A stretch of 64,000 nucleotides of DNA. Origin: Nannocystis exedens (GTDB taxonomy: Bacteria; Myxococcota_A; Polyangia; Nannocystales; Nannocystaceae). The DNA lies in NCBI RefSeq assembly GCF_002343915.1, contig NZ_NETK01000001.1, positions 8,384,001 through 8,448,000 of the forward strand. Direction: 5' to 3'. How positions within the stretch are numbered: position 1 is the stretch's first letter; each line of letters opens with the position of its first letter. The translations under genes and the position numbers were made by a program. The notes beneath the pieces are model-generated. The model saw nothing but the letters and a program-made list of their open reading frames with translations, was not told the DNA's origin and did no database searches. Shown here in pieces: positions 1 to 12,301 of the stretch.

Positions 1-111
1 TGTGGCTGCCTGTCGCTCGAGCGCTGCAAGATCCTCAACCCGTACGATCGCGCCGCCCGCCGCGGCTCCGGCCCCCGCTACTGGCTGGGCGATCGGCGCG
101 GCCGGGGGTGA
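1..111 (+). CDS. soxR: SoxR-like redox-sensing MerR regulator, C-terminal end only
   Basis: Reading frame 1 is open from the window edge to a TGA at 109-111 and encodes 36 residues beginning CGCLSLERCKILNPYDR. SoxR proteins end with a [2Fe-2S] cluster motif CxxCxC(x5)C followed by NPGDR. The last three cluster cysteines (residues 1, 3 and 9 of the fragment) and an NPYDR version of the tail are visible; the first cysteine and the DNA-binding part lie outside the window. In the family, cluster oxidation by superoxide or redox-cycling drugs activates transcription. The tail after NPYDR is Arg/Gly-rich and unremarkable. Identification rests on this motif alone but is quite specific. Confidence 0.82.
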   Translation, partial: CGCLSLERCKILNPYDRAARRGSGPRYWLGDRRGRG

Positions 112-360
112 AGCCGGCGTGCGCCCGAGGGTCCACGGCGTCCCGCTTGCCGGCGACCACGGCCTCGTAAACCTCCCCGCGCGTCGGGCCGCAGAAAACC
201 CGGGTGACAACCCTCGGGTCCGTTGAGCTCGGGCGAGACGGCCCCCCGCAGCGGCCCACGCAACCCGCCGGAGAGCCGCGGAACGGCCTCCCGAGACATT
301 TTTCTTCGCGGACCGATGAGTTCGCCCGCCCCCCGCGGTCCATGCACGAGGAAGCACCCC

Positions 361-768
361 ATGACCAAGTCCACCGCCCGCAAGTTCTTCGTCAACCTCC
401 CCGTCCGCGACCTGCAGCGGTCGATCGCCTTCTTCACGGACTTGGGCTTCACCTTCGACCCGCAGTTCGGCGGCAGCTGCATGACCCTCGGCGGGGACGC
501 CTACGTCATGCTCCTCCCGGAGAGCCGCTTCAAAGACTTCACCCGCAAGCAGCTGTGCGACACCCGCACGCACACCGAGGCCCTGTTCTGCATCTCCGCC
601 GGCTCCCGCGCCGAGGTCGACGAGCTCGTCCACAAGGCCCTCGCTGCCGGCGGCACCACGCCCGACGAACCGCAGGACCACGGCTTCATGTACGACTGGT
701 CGTTCTACGACCTCGACGGCCATGGCTGGGGGGTCATGTGGATGGACCCGGCCCAGGTCCCCGCCTGA
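361..768 (+). CDS. VOC-family (glyoxalase/bleomycin-resistance fold) protein
   Basis: A 135-residue cytoplasmic protein, a typical size for a single vicinal-oxygen-chelate unit. The N-terminal strand FFVNLPVRDLQRSIAFFTDL and the C-terminal SFYDLDGHGWGVMWMD are the classic paired beta-alpha-beta-beta-beta signatures. The frame is open further upstream, but the ATG at 361 has a GAGGAAG ribosome site 8-10 nt before it and starts the conserved fold immediately. Members of this extradiol-dioxygenase-like group are often annotated as lactoylglutathione-lyase-like; the substrate cannot be read from sequence. It follows the soxR end by about 250 bp, possibly as a stress-response neighbour. Confidence 0.85.
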   Translation: MTKSTARKFFVNLPVRDLQRSIAFFTDLGFTFDPQFGGSCMTLGGDAYVMLLPESRFKDFTRKQLCDTRTHTEALFCISAGSRAEVDELVHKALAAGGTTPDEPQDHGFMYDWSFYDLDGHGWGVMWMDPAQVPA

Positions 769-954
769 CCCGCGCGGGATGATGTACGCGAGCGGGGCGA
801 GCGACCGCGGCGTGCGGCAGACTGCGGTTTCGGGTGCGAGGCCCCGGCCCGGCCGGCTCGTGGGGCGCTACGGCGCCGCCATGCGCGGAGGGCCGGGCGG
901 CCGCCCGCATAGGCGTTGGAGCGACAGGGCGACGTGGCTGGCTCGGTGTCACTG

Positions 955-2703
955 TCACATCGGCGGCTCGGGCTTGCACAGCGCGCCGCCTTCGATCTGG
1001 GCGTTGGTGCGGAAGGTGTTGAGCAGCTCCCACGAGTGCGGCTCGTACTGCGGGATGGTGGAATCCTCGCGGACGTTGGTGACGTGATAGGTGTGCTGAT
1101 TCCAGATCCGTCGCGCCTGGATCCACCGGTCCTGCTTGTCGCGGATGACCTGGACGGTGGGCGCGGTCTGGAGGTCGTCGTAGCCGACGTCGGAGACGAC
1201 GACGATCTCGGCCGAGCCGTCGTTGTCGATGTCGGCGACCACGGGGTACTCGATCAGCGTCTTCGAGCTGCGCGGGACCGACAGCAGCGGCTTGCCGGCG
1301 CCGTCGAACACGAACAGCTCGACCTCGTCGGCGTACATCGCCTCGGCGATGCCGTCGCCGAGGAAGTCGAAGGCGGTGCCGGCGGCCCAGCCGCTGCCGT
1401 CCTGGACGTCGGCGGTCCAGGCGACCTTGCCGCCGGCCTCGAACATCGAATAATGCGCGGCCGAGCTGGTGGCGAACTCGCTGAGCTTGTCGCCGTCGAA
1501 GTCGTGGACCGTCGACGGCCGGAACCACGCGCCGGTGCCGTTGTCGCCGGTCGGCTTGATGTCCTTGAACTTCACCGCGCCGTCGTGCTCGAGCACGGTG
1601 ATGCCGTTGTTGTTCGTCAGGAGGATCTCCGGCATCGGGTCGGGGTCGAGGTTGGCGACCGACGGGAAGCCGGGCTTGAGCGAGACGTCGTTGTAATAGA
1701 CGGTGCCGTCGTGGTGGTACGCGGCCTGGCCGAGGACGACCTCGAGGTCGAGGTCGCCGTCGAGGTCGGCGAGGACGGTGGCGGTGCAGTGGAACACGAT
1801 GTCCCACAGCGCCTGCTCGGGGGCGATGAACAGGGTCTTGCCGTCGTGGTCGACGACGAGGTCGTCGCACACGACCTCGACGTCGCCGTCGTTGTCGAGG
1901 TCGCCGAGAGCGACCGCGCCGCCCTGGTCGTGGTTGAATTTATCGGCGGTGGTCCACTTGAGCGCGCCGTCGTGCTCGAACGCGACGAGCGCGCTGGGGC
2001 CGAGGAAGGTGCCGCCGGGGGTGGCGGCGACGATCTCGGGCAGGCCGTCGTTGTCGATGTCGCCGATCGCCGGGGTGACGAAGCCGTCGACGGGGGTGGC
2101 GATCGCAAAGTGCTCGACGCCGGTGGCGCCGTCGAGGACGTGGATCTTGCCGCCGATGGGGCCGCCGGTGACGACGACGATGTCGGGGGTGTCGCAGAGG
2201 TCGATCGAGCCGTCGTTGTTGTCGTCGGTGAGGTTGGCGACCAGCGGGGTCGAGGAGCTGCCGCCGCTGTTCTGATTGCCCCACGACCACTGCACCTCGG
2301 GCTCGAAGCTGTCGGGCGGGGCCTCCTTGTCACAATCGCCGATCGCGTCCATGTCGTCGACGACGTGACAGGTCGGCGCCGGCCCGTCGGTCTCGACGTT
2401 GCCGATGTCGCCGCCCTGCGGGGTGTCGAACTTGAAGCCGGTGTCGCTGCCGCTGGCCGAGACCTCGTCGGTGGTGCCGGTCGAGGTGGAGGTCGAGCCG
2501 GTGGCGCTCTCGCTGCCGGCGCTGGTGGTCGGCACGCCCGCGCTGCTGGTCGACGGATCGGTGGCCGTGCCGGTGGGCATGGTCGCGCTCGTCAGGCCGG
2601 TGGTGGTCAGCGAGGCGGTGGTGCTGGCCGTCGAATCGCCGCAGGCGACCGGCGCGAGCCCGAGGACGAGGAGCGAGAGGGCGGGAGCGTGAGAGCGGGG
2701 CAT
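955..2703 (-). CDS. FG-GAP/VCBS-repeat surface lipoprotein
   Basis: 582 residues. The N-terminus (MPRSHAPALSLLVLGL, then APVAC) is a lipoprotein signal, with Cys about 22 as the likely acylation site. A Ser/Thr-rich linker of about 80 residues follows (STTASLTTTGLTSATMPTG and similar). The rest is made of repeated calcium-type motifs such as DIDNDGLPEIV, DLDNDGDVEVV, DLDGDLDLEVV and DIDNDGSAEIV, the hallmark of integrin-like FG-GAP/VCBS propeller blades. Expected at the outer membrane surface. Cysteines at the two ends of the propeller may pair. It is divergent from the next lipoprotein gene across a 745-bp gap. Binding partner unknown. Confidence 0.85.
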   Translation of the reverse strand: MPRSHAPALSLLVLGLAPVACGDSTASTTASLTTTGLTSATMPTGTATDPSTSSAGVPTTSAGSESATGSTSTSTGTTDEVSASGSDTGFKFDTPQGGDIGNVETDGPAPTCHVVDDMDAIGDCDKEAPPDSFEPEVQWSWGNQNSGGSSSTPLVANLTDDNNDGSIDLCDTPDIVVVTGGPIGGKIHVLDGATGVEHFAIATPVDGFVTPAIGDIDNDGLPEIVAATPGGTFLGPSALVAFEHDGALKWTTADKFNHDQGGAVALGDLDNDGDVEVVCDDLVVDHDGKTLFIAPEQALWDIVFHCTATVLADLDGDLDLEVVLGQAAYHHDGTVYYNDVSLKPGFPSVANLDPDPMPEILLTNNNGITVLEHDGAVKFKDIKPTGDNGTGAWFRPSTVHDFDGDKLSEFATSSAAHYSMFEAGGKVAWTADVQDGSGWAAGTAFDFLGDGIAEAMYADEVELFVFDGAGKPLLSVPRSSKTLIEYPVVADIDNDGSAEIVVVSDVGYDDLQTAPTVQVIRDKQDRWIQARRIWNQHTYHVTNVREDSTIPQYEPHSWELLNTFRTNAQIEGGALCKPEPPM

Positions 2704-3448
2704 CTTCGAGCAGGCTCGCGTACGCCCGCGTGGGCGTCAATGCGGGGGGCCGTGGGGCTCATCACGGCTGTTCGCGGCGGGGGCGGGAGGGGCCGCGATC
2801 GCGAGGGACGGGGCATCGTGGCGGGGGCGGCGATGTCGTGGTGGCGACGCACGATCGGAGCAGGGCGTCGCGAGGAGCCGAGCATGGGTCGCGAGGACGC
2901 GAGGTCTCGCCTCCGGTGGCGGTCGAGATCGACGCGGTGCTCGTTGAAAGCGCGGACTGTCGAAGACCCGTGCGCGGAGTGCTCGGCGGCCACGTACCTT
3001 CTGGCGGCACTTCGTCCGCGCCGGCCGGCGCGGCCGAACAGCGCACCCAAGTACGATTGCTACGAGTGCATCGAATCGCCTTGCCTCGCCGGCTCCCGAC
3101 GTTTGGCTCCCTGAAGCGCTCGACCTCGTCGACTTCGATCATCCGGCCGAGTTTCGGCGCATGCACCGACCCGTGGGCGCTCGCGTGGTTGCCGCTGGCG
3201 GCTGCGGGGACGTGATGCCGTCGTCGGTCGCGTGGAGGTAGTGGGATCCAGCGTCCCCATCCTGGGGCGTGTCGATGGCAAACCCCGACGCAGTAGCGAG
3301 CGGGTAGGCGGCTCGCCGGACCGAGATCCAGGCGAGAAACTCGCCGGGCTGGCGCGCGCAAATGGTCGGCGCGGGCGAGGCGTGCGCGACGATCGGTTCC
3401 GCGGGGCGCGCTCTTGCGGGCTCGTGGCCGGCTCGATACCGTAGGTGC
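2704..3448. other. Non-coding gap between divergent lipoprotein genes
   Basis: No convincing gene. Open frames on both strands have Arg/Pro/Ser-rich translations without signal, domain or ribosome site. Promoters for the two flanking divergent genes should lie here; I see no clear -35/-10 pair. Confidence 0.5.
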
Positions 3449-5002
3449 ATGGTTTCCATGCGTCGCTTCGGTTTGTTGCTCGCAGCAGGACTCTGTCACG
3501 CTCCCGGTTGTTCGAGCACGTGCGTCGACGACGGCGCGGTGTTCAACCAGTCGCTCGAGGCGTGCATGACCGCGGGCCTGACGGCGAACGCGACCGAGGG
3601 CACCGCGACCGAGGGCAGCGAGTCGGACACCGACGGGCAGACGATGACGGCGCCGACCGAGGGGAGCGCGACCGAGGGGAGCGCGACCGAGGGCAGCAAC
3701 AGCAACAGCGAGTCGAACTCGAACTCGAACTCGAACAGCGAGAGCGACACGATCACCGGCGGCGGCGGCGGCGTGTGGTGCGAGGACAAGGACGGCGACG
3801 GGTTCGGCGATCCGGCCAATTGCGTGCCGCAGGAGCCGGGCGAGGACCCGCCGGCCGGGTTCGTGCCCAACGACGACGACTGCGCCGACGACGACGCGAA
3901 CACCTTCCCCGGCGCGGCCGAGAACGAGGACCCACCCGACGCGTGCATGCAGGACCTCGACGGCGACGGCTGGGGCGACAGCACGCCGGACGACCCGGAC
4001 GTGACGCCGGGGACCGACTGCGACGACGGCTCGGAGCACACCTTCCCGGGGGCGGCGCCGAACGACGACGCGATGGCCTGCATGACCGACGTCGACGGCG
4101 ACGACTGGGGCGAGAGCATGCCGATGAACCCGGACGTGACGCCGGGGACCGACTGCGACGACGACGACGCGTCGACGTTCCCGGGCTCGGCCGAGGTCGA
4201 GGACCCGGAGAAGTGCATGAAGGACGAGGACGGCGACGGCTGGGGCGACAGCAGCGTCGACCCGGGGGTCGACGTCGGCGCCGACTGCTATGATTCGAAC
4301 GCCGACATCAACCCCGGCGACCGCGTGCTCTACACCGCGTTCGACGACGGCCAATTCGCCGAGATCGACGTCGAGACCGGCGACGTCACGCCGTTCGCCG
4401 GCGTCGACCTCGGCCCGCTGGCGCCGCCCTACGCGGTGATAACCTGCGCGATCTCGCCGACCGACGGCGCGATCTACTGCTCGCAGTCGGCCAAGCAGAT
4501 CCTCATCGTCGTCGACTACTGCAGCGGCGACGCGCCGACCGAGCTGGCCGACCACGGGCGATCGATCTGCGGCCTCGGCTTCCTCGACGACGGCACCCTC
4601 TACGGCATCGACTCCGACGCCGACGAGCTCGTCACCTTCGACCCGGCCACCGGCGAGGTCACCGACGCCAAGCCGCTCACCCTCGACGGCGACGGGGTCA
4701 ACATCCAGGCCTGCGGGATGGCGGTCGACTGCGTCGGTGAGCGTATGCTCGTCACCGACGGCCAGAACAGCCGGATCCTCAGCGTCGACCCGAACACCGG
4801 CGAGGGCACGGTGGTGGCCGACATCCCCGAGGGCCAGTGGAACTCGGTCGGCCTCGAGTTCGATTCGGTCAGCAAGCAGGCGTTCTCCAACAACGGCGAC
4901 GAGCTGTACCAGATCACGCTCGACGGCTCGAACGACTACATGCAGCTGCCGGACCTCTCGGTCAGCATCAACGACCTGTCGTACGGGCCGACGTGTAACT
5001 GA
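3449..5002 (+). CDS. Lipoprotein with MopE-type metal-binding repeats and C-terminal propeller
   Basis: 517 residues from the ATG at 3449 (a second ATG lies 9 nt on). A signal peptide ends near LCHAPGC, giving a probable lipidated Cys. A Glu/Ser/Asn-rich linker (TEGSATEGS, SNSNSES) leads to four copies of a DCDDxxxxxxPGA motif (DCADDDANTFPGAAE, DCDDGSEHTFPGAAP, DCDDDDASTFPGSAE, DCYDSNADINPG) alternating with DxDGDGWGDS segments. This matches the putative metal-binding MopE family, in which methanotroph MopE binds copper. The last 230 residues (from about TAFDDGQFAEIDVETGD) repeat as a LVIVD/SMP-30-like propeller. Likely outer-membrane surface protein; ligand unproven. Confidence 0.8.
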   Translation: MVSMRRFGLLLAAGLCHAPGCSSTCVDDGAVFNQSLEACMTAGLTANATEGTATEGSESDTDGQTMTAPTEGSATEGSATEGSNSNSESNSNSNSNSESDTITGGGGGVWCEDKDGDGFGDPANCVPQEPGEDPPAGFVPNDDDCADDDANTFPGAAENEDPPDACMQDLDGDGWGDSTPDDPDVTPGTDCDDGSEHTFPGAAPNDDAMACMTDVDGDDWGESMPMNPDVTPGTDCDDDDASTFPGSAEVEDPEKCMKDEDGDGWGDSSVDPGVDVGADCYDSNADINPGDRVLYTAFDDGQFAEIDVETGDVTPFAGVDLGPLAPPYAVITCAISPTDGAIYCSQSAKQILIVVDYCSGDAPTELADHGRSICGLGFLDDGTLYGIDSDADELVTFDPATGEVTDAKPLTLDGDGVNIQACGMAVDCVGERMLVTDGQNSRILSVDPNTGEGTVVADIPEGQWNSVGLEFDSVSKQAFSNNGDELYQITLDGSNDYMQLPDLSVSINDLSYGPTCN

Positions 5003-5150
5003 GGCGCTCGCGGGGCTCGTCGCGTGCCTGTCCGGGGGACAGGTGGCGGCGAGCGGCAGCGCCGCCCGCGTCCCGAGCGGGCGACGGCCGGCGACCGTGG
5101 GCGCGCGGGACGGTCGGAGCGGGCGCCAGGATACGCCGGCCGCCCGGAGG

Positions 5151-5192
5151 ATGGCCTTCAAGACATGGCGCGAGAGCCATGCTTGAAAGAAC
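5151..5192 (+). repeat. 14-bp-period array, three units
   Basis: ATG recurs at 5151, 5165 and 5179, each opening a 14-base unit ending in AC or CC, and AGC follows at 5193. The middle part also forms an imperfect hairpin (TCAAGACATGGC with GCCATGCTTGA). It ends 3 bp from the stop codon of the minus-strand gene at 5196. Confidence 0.75.
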
Positions 5193-5195
5193 AGC

Positions 5196-5916
5196 TCAGC
5201 GCCGCCGACGACGCAGCAGCCAGACCAGCGCCAGGCCGGCGAGGCCGCCCGGGGCGGCGCCGCCGGCGTCGCAGCCGGTGGCGGACTCCTCGGCCTTGGC
5301 GGCGGGCGGGTCGGCGGCCTTGACCGGGGCGGGGCCGGAGCCGGGGCGGCGTGGGGGCCGGAGCGGGCGCGTCGGCGGGCTTCGGCGGGTCGGCGAGGGG
5401 GGCCCCGATCGGCTTCGGCGGCCCGGACGGCGACGGGGCGGGCACGGCCTTGCCGGTGGCGTCGAGGTACTCCTGCTTGACCAACTCGGCGCTGCACTTG
5501 TTGCCGTCGATGGTGGCGCGGTAGGTCCAGCGAACCTGCTCGGCCGGCGAGGTGTCCACGATCGTGCGCACGCCGGCGAACGGCGGGGCACACTCGACGC
5601 CGGCGGCGAGCAGCTTCTTGATCTTGTCGCGGTCGAGGTCGGCCCCGGCGGCCTTGATCGCGTCGCCCTCGCCGGCGCCGACCAGGCGCAGCTGCATCTC
5701 GCCGCCGAGCGGGTGCCACGAGATCTTCTGGTCGGTGCCGGGGACGATCAGCGTCCCGCCCTCGAAGGTGTTGGCGAGCACGAGGGCCTTGCCGCTGGGG
5801 ACCTGGGCCTCGACGCGCACCGACAGTTCGACGCCCTTGTGCCCGTCGGGCAGCATGTCGGCGCGGGCGGCGAGCGGGAGCAACAGGACGGCGAGGGCGG
5901 CGAAAAGGGGGCGCAT
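5196..5916 (-). CDS. Secreted protein with MYXO-CTERM-like anchor, interrupted by an apparent frameshift
   Basis: The N-terminus has a clear signal peptide (MRPLFAALAVLLLPLAARA, cleavage before DMLPDG) and about 165 residues of globular sequence with three Cys. A Pro/Ala linker follows (PADAPAPAPTPP). The frame then becomes Arg-rich nonsense. Switching by one base near 5340-5350 restores GSGPAPVKAADPPAAKAEES and then TGCDAGGAAPGGLAG plus a hydrophobic stretch and five Arg before TGA. That tail (Cys, hydrophobic helix, Arg cluster) is the MYXO-CTERM type processed by myxosortase in myxobacteria. The indel lies in a GC-rich run, so a sequencing error is as likely as a real mutation. Function of the body unknown. 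Confidence 0.7.
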
Positions 5917-5974
5917 CGGCCCGAGGATGCCACAGGACCGGGCCGGCCGACACGCGCACGAGTGCGCGCGGAGG

Positions 5975-6002
5975 ATGTCGGCACGGACATGTCCTCTCGA
6001 AC
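5975..6002 (+). repeat. 14-bp-period array, two full units plus partial
   Basis: ATG at 5975, 5989 and 6003 with exact 14-bp spacing. The junction makes a perfect palindrome GGACATGTCC at 5985-5994. It lies in the gap between two minus-strand genes (5' of the MYXO-CTERM gene, 3' of the gene ending at 6072). Confidence 0.8.
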
Positions 6003-6071
6003 ATGCGGCCCCGCGCCCTCACCCGCGGCGGCCCAGGCCCAGGCGCGAGCGCGCGGTCCATGGCGGCGCGG

Positions 6072-7199
6072 CTACTCGGCCGACACCTTGATGTGCCCGA
6101 AGCCGTCGTCGTGGACGACGAGCGCCCTGTCGATCGCCGGTTGGGTGTCGATCTTGATGCTGGTGCCGTAGCCGGCTGCGCTGGCGTCGGCGGTGTCGAT
6201 GGTCCACGTGCCGCTCTTGCGCACGGCCCGCTTGGCGGCGCCGGCCGTGCCGAAGCTGATGTGCGGGTCGAGGTCGTCGTCGAGCGCCAGCGAGATGTCG
6301 TGCCCCGTGTTGGTGACGGTGCTCAGCACGAAGCTGTTGGTGAAGATGTTGCGCTCGGCGAATCGCAGGTCGCCGGTCGCGCTGCGGTAGGCGATGTTCT
6401 GCACGAACGAGCGGATCGCCAGCGAGGCCGGGCCGGTGCCGTTGGCGTCGATCGTGCTGGTGGTCCAGTTGCCCTGCGCCGGGCCGACGAACACGCTCAG
6501 CCGGATGCCCTCGAGCGACTCGCCGTAGGCGACGCGGGGTAGGTTGCCGCTGGTGAACGCGAGCGCGTCGGGGGCGAGCCACACGTTGTTGGTCTCGCGG
6601 ATCCACGCGGTCGTCCAGCTGCCCGTGCCGATCTTCCGCGCGTACCACAGGTCGTGCACACCGGCGTCCTCTTTCACGAAGATCACGTGCACGGTGTGCT
6701 GCAGGGTCGCGGCGTCGAAGGTCAGGCCGATCGCGGTCTGGTCGGTCACGCCGCCGAACACCAGCGTGTCGCAGTCCCAATTGCTGCCGGCGAAGCAGTT
6801 GCCGGCGCCGCCGCCGACCCGGCGCGCGACCTTGAGGCGCTCGCCGGTCGAATCGACGTAGGAGACGTACTCGACGCCGTCGGCGTCGATAGCGATCGAG
6901 GCGCCCCGGCCGACGTCGTTCGCGGAGTTGTCGATCGTCTCGAGCGACCAGGCGCTCCACGAGGGGCTGGCGCTGGTGGCCGAGCGCCGGGCGATCTTCA
7001 GATCGCCGACGTTCGAATCGCGGTAGGCGACGCTGTTCCACTTGGTCCAGGCGCCGCTGCCCTGGTCCTTCCACGCGTAGCCCTGGACCTCCGATTCCGC
7101 GTAATTGACGCCGCTGATCGGCGTCGTCGGCCACGCCCACGCCTCGGCCGCGGTCAGCGTGACGGTCGCGAACAACAATGATTGAAGGATTCTGCGCAT
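6072..7199 (-). CDS. Secreted propeller-like repeat protein of unknown function
   Basis: 375 residues from the ATG whose last base is 7199. The frame continues far upstream, but only as antisense of the kinase gene. The signal peptide is MRRILQSLLFATVTLTAAEAWA. The mature part repeats a blade-like pattern in which Y(R/V/G)(D/E/S), a short gap, L.(I/V/F)AR/ER and an aromatic W recur: VAYRDSNVGDLKIARR, VSYVDSTGERLKVARR, IAYRSATGDLRFAERN, ISFGTAGAAKRAVRK. This resembles BNR/sialidase-type propeller proteins of predatory bacteria, but no catalytic motif is visible. Two Cys in NCFAGSNWDCD may form a disulfide. A GAGAG run precedes the start. Probably exported to periplasm or medium. Confidence 0.72.
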   Translation of the reverse strand: MRRILQSLLFATVTLTAAEAWAWPTTPISGVNYAESEVQGYAWKDQGSGAWTKWNSVAYRDSNVGDLKIARRSATSASPSWSAWSLETIDNSANDVGRGASIAIDADGVEYVSYVDSTGERLKVARRVGGGAGNCFAGSNWDCDTLVFGGVTDQTAIGLTFDAATLQHTVHVIFVKEDAGVHDLWYARKIGTGSWTTAWIRETNNVWLAPDALAFTSGNLPRVAYGESLEGIRLSVFVGPAQGNWTTSTIDANGTGPASLAIRSFVQNIAYRSATGDLRFAERNIFTNSFVLSTVTNTGHDISLALDDDLDPHISFGTAGAAKRAVRKSGTWTIDTADASAAGYGTSIKIDTQPAIDRALVVHDDGFGHIKVSAE

Positions 7200-7895
7200 G
7201 CGATCTCTGCTCTCTCGTAAGGTCGAAGTCGGGCCCGTCCGAACATCGGCGGGCCGCGACGGGCATCGAGCAGACGTCGTTCCAGCGCGAGTTTCGCTGG
7301 AGATCCGCGGACTTGAATTTCGCAGGGCGGCGGCCGGCGCGGGCTTGTCGCCTGCGACTTTTGCATGAATGTCCCAGGGGACATCTCGGCAGCCGCCGGC
7401 TCCCGGCGGAATGCGACGACCTCGTCGAGCTCCCCGGCTTCGTCCGGCCCAGGGGCGTGGATGTCCCATCGGCCATGTCGTCCGGGACGCGGACCGTCGG
7501 GCTCGCACGCGGGTGGCCGGAGCCCGGCGCGGCGGGCCTGTCGGCGTCTCGTGGGTCGCGGCTCGAGGTCGCGCGGGCCTGACCGGCCAGCGACGCGCGC
7601 GAGTCGCCGGCTCGCGGTGGCGCAGACGATCGCGCGCCGTCCCGGCGGCCGGCGCCGGCGCTCCGCCGGTCTCCGGGTCGGTGCGGCGGACAAGAACCCG
7701 CGCAGGCGGCTCGTAGGGCGCTCTTTCGGGTGCTCCGGAGCCCGCGCCGCGGCGGCGATCGGGGCGACCGCGCATGCGGACGGCGGGAATCGGCGGCAAG
7801 TCCGCGTGTGAGGATGTTTCTGCCGTTCCGATCGGAGTCGGATCACGTAACGGCGTGAATGTTGGTATTGTGGTTTCCGCCTCGTGCGAAGCCTC
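7200..7895. other. Gap between divergent genes with scattered 14-bp-repeat sequence
   Basis: No gene supported. It holds ATGTCCCAGGGGAC followed by ATC at 7369-7385 (also a perfect 7-bp inverted repeat ATGTCCC/GGGACAT) and a two-unit array at 7461-7488. The last 100 bp before the kinase are less GC-rich and probably carry its promoter. Confidence 0.5.
7461..7488 (+). repeat. 14-bp-period array, two units
   Basis: ATG at 7461 and 7475. The units end in GGCC and GGGAC. Noncoding setting, 5' of both flanking genes. Confidence 0.65.
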
Positions 7896-10856
<2,961 letters not shown>

Positions 10857-10901
10857 CCTTCCTGGCTCCCCGGCCGGCTCCGCCCGCCCCCTCCTGGTTT
10901 C

Positions 10902-10943
10902 CTGTCCCAAAGAACATGTCCCGAACAACCTGTCTGGAGGTAC
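10902..10943 (+). repeat. 14-bp-period array, three units, carrying a ribosome site
   Basis: CTG, ATG and CTG at 10902, 10916 and 10930 open three units (TGTCCCAAAGAAC, TGTCCCGAACAAC, TGTCTGGAGGTAC after the first base). The third unit contains the GGAGG that serves the following lipoprotein start at 10946. Confidence 0.8.
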
Positions 10944-10945
10944 TT

Positions 10946-11158
10946 ATGTCTCGCACCGTCACTCTCGCTCTCGCCGCGCTCGCCCTCACCGCCGTGTCAG
11001 GCTGCGACGAGCTGGTCCAACGCGCCGCCGCGACCCAGTCCGGGCCGACCGCGCTCAAGGAGGACGCGGGCCCGGTCGACGGCGACGGGGGTTGCGGCTC
11101 TTGCGCCAAGTTCCGCGCGCGGCCGCCGTCGGGCATCAACATCCCGCCGTCGCTGTGA
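10946..11158 (+). CDS. Small lipoprotein, unknown function
   Basis: 70 residues with a textbook lipoprotein signal (MSRTVTLALAALALTAVSGC) and a TGGAGG ribosome site 5 nt before the ATG. The mature part is short, charged, and contains GDGGCGSCAKF, a CxxC-like pair that could bind metal or form a disulfide. It lies between a kinase and an FHA protein on the same strand, so a signalling accessory role is possible but only inferred. No family recognised. Confidence 0.75.
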   Translation: MSRTVTLALAALALTAVSGCDELVQRAAATQSGPTALKEDAGPVDGDGGCGSCAKFRARPPSGINIPPSL

Positions 11159-11230
11159 TCGCTCGCGCGCAGGTCGGCTGCGCTGTCGTTCGCTGGTACA
11201 ATCGTCGTTCCGCTCGAGAGGAGGCCCGCC

Positions 11231-12166
11231 GTGTTGCAAGGTCGCTACACCCCGTTCGTCCGTTTTCGCCTCCCTGACGGGCGCAGCGCCCAGGTCGCCG
11301 CCGGCGGGCTGATCGGCCGGGCGTCGACGGCCGAGCTGCGGATCGAGAGCCCGGAGGTGTCGGAGGCCCACGCGTTCATCAGCATGCGCGGCCGGCACCT
11401 GCAGATCCTGTCGCTGCGGCGCTGGATCATCCTCGACGGCGAGCGCAAGTCGTCGATCATCCTCGCGCCGGGCCAGCGGATCCGGCTGTCGCAGAACGTG
11501 ACGCTGGACGTCGAGGCGGTCGAGCTGCCGGACCGGGTGATGGTGCTGTACGGCGACGGGCAGGAGCTGTGCACCCTCAGCGAGTCGGTCTACTCGATCG
11601 TGACAGCGAGCAGCGGGCCGTCGCAGACCCCGAGCTACAAGCTCCACCCCGAATACCTGCCCGGGGCCGAGGCGTACATCTGGGGCACCTCGGACGGCTT
11701 CACCCTGCGGGTCGGCGACCGCGAGCCGGTCGAGCTGTCCGCGGGCACTTCGTGGGAGCTGCGCGGGCATCACTTCGCGGTGCAGGCCAGACCGCTGGGG
11801 GACGGGGCCCTCAGCACCCGCAGCATCGGTCAGAACGACCCGCCGCTGACCATCGTCGCCCGCTACGACACAGTCTACGTGCGGATGCCCGGGCGGCCCG
11901 AATGCGTGATCGCGGGCCTCTTGGCGCGGATCGTCAGCGAGCTGGCCACCATCAATCGCCTCGTCTCGTGGGAGGCCGTGGCCCGCGAGATCTGGGGCGA
12001 CGAGACCGACCGCGGGATCATGCGGCAGAACTGGGACCGCAACCTGCGGCGGCTGCGGGCCCAATTGCGCGAGGCCGGGATCCGTCCCGACCTGGTGCGG
12101 CCGGACGGCAAGGGCAACGTCGAGCTGTATTTGCTGCCGCAGGACACCGTGGTCGACGAGAGCTGA
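11231..12166 (+). CDS. FHA-domain protein with C-terminal winged-helix DNA-binding-like domain
   Basis: 311 residues from GTG 11231, preceded by GAGAGGAGG. The N-terminal 100 residues show the FHA pattern: LIGRAS (the GR of the phosphothreonine pocket), SEAHAFISMRG (SxxH) and later beta strands. The middle about 100 residues (YKLHPEYLPGAEAYIWG onward) are unassigned. The last about 100 (IVSELATINRLVSWEAVAREIWGDE, then QNWDRNLRRLRAQLREAGI and GKGNVELYLLP) read like an OmpR/PhoB-type winged helix with recognition helix and beta wing. This suggests a transcription factor that docks on phosphothreonine, plausibly from the kinase 400 bp upstream. Confidence 0.8.
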   Translation: MLQGRYTPFVRFRLPDGRSAQVAAGGLIGRASTAELRIESPEVSEAHAFISMRGRHLQILSLRRWIILDGERKSSIILAPGQRIRLSQNVTLDVEAVELPDRVMVLYGDGQELCTLSESVYSIVTASSGPSQTPSYKLHPEYLPGAEAYIWGTSDGFTLRVGDREPVELSAGTSWELRGHHFAVQARPLGDGALSTRSIGQNDPPLTIVARYDTVYVRMPGRPECVIAGLLARIVSELATINRLVSWEAVAREIWGDETDRGIMRQNWDRNLRRLRAQLREAGIRPDLVRPDGKGNVELYLLPQDTVVDES

Positions 12167-12301
12167 ACTACGGTCTCGGTCATCTTCGGCCCGCGCCTGG
12201 TCGCCGGCCTGGCAGCGGCGGTCCGACGCCGTCGTGGAGCGCGATGGACCGCGCGTGCGGGAGGCGGAGATGCCGGCGCGCGCGTACACAGCGGAGGGTC
12301 T

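Noticed and set aside
35-343. Minus-strand open frame opposite the soxR end and upstream of the VOC gene
   Set aside because: It overlaps the SoxR C-terminus in antisense and has no recognised motif or ribosome site.
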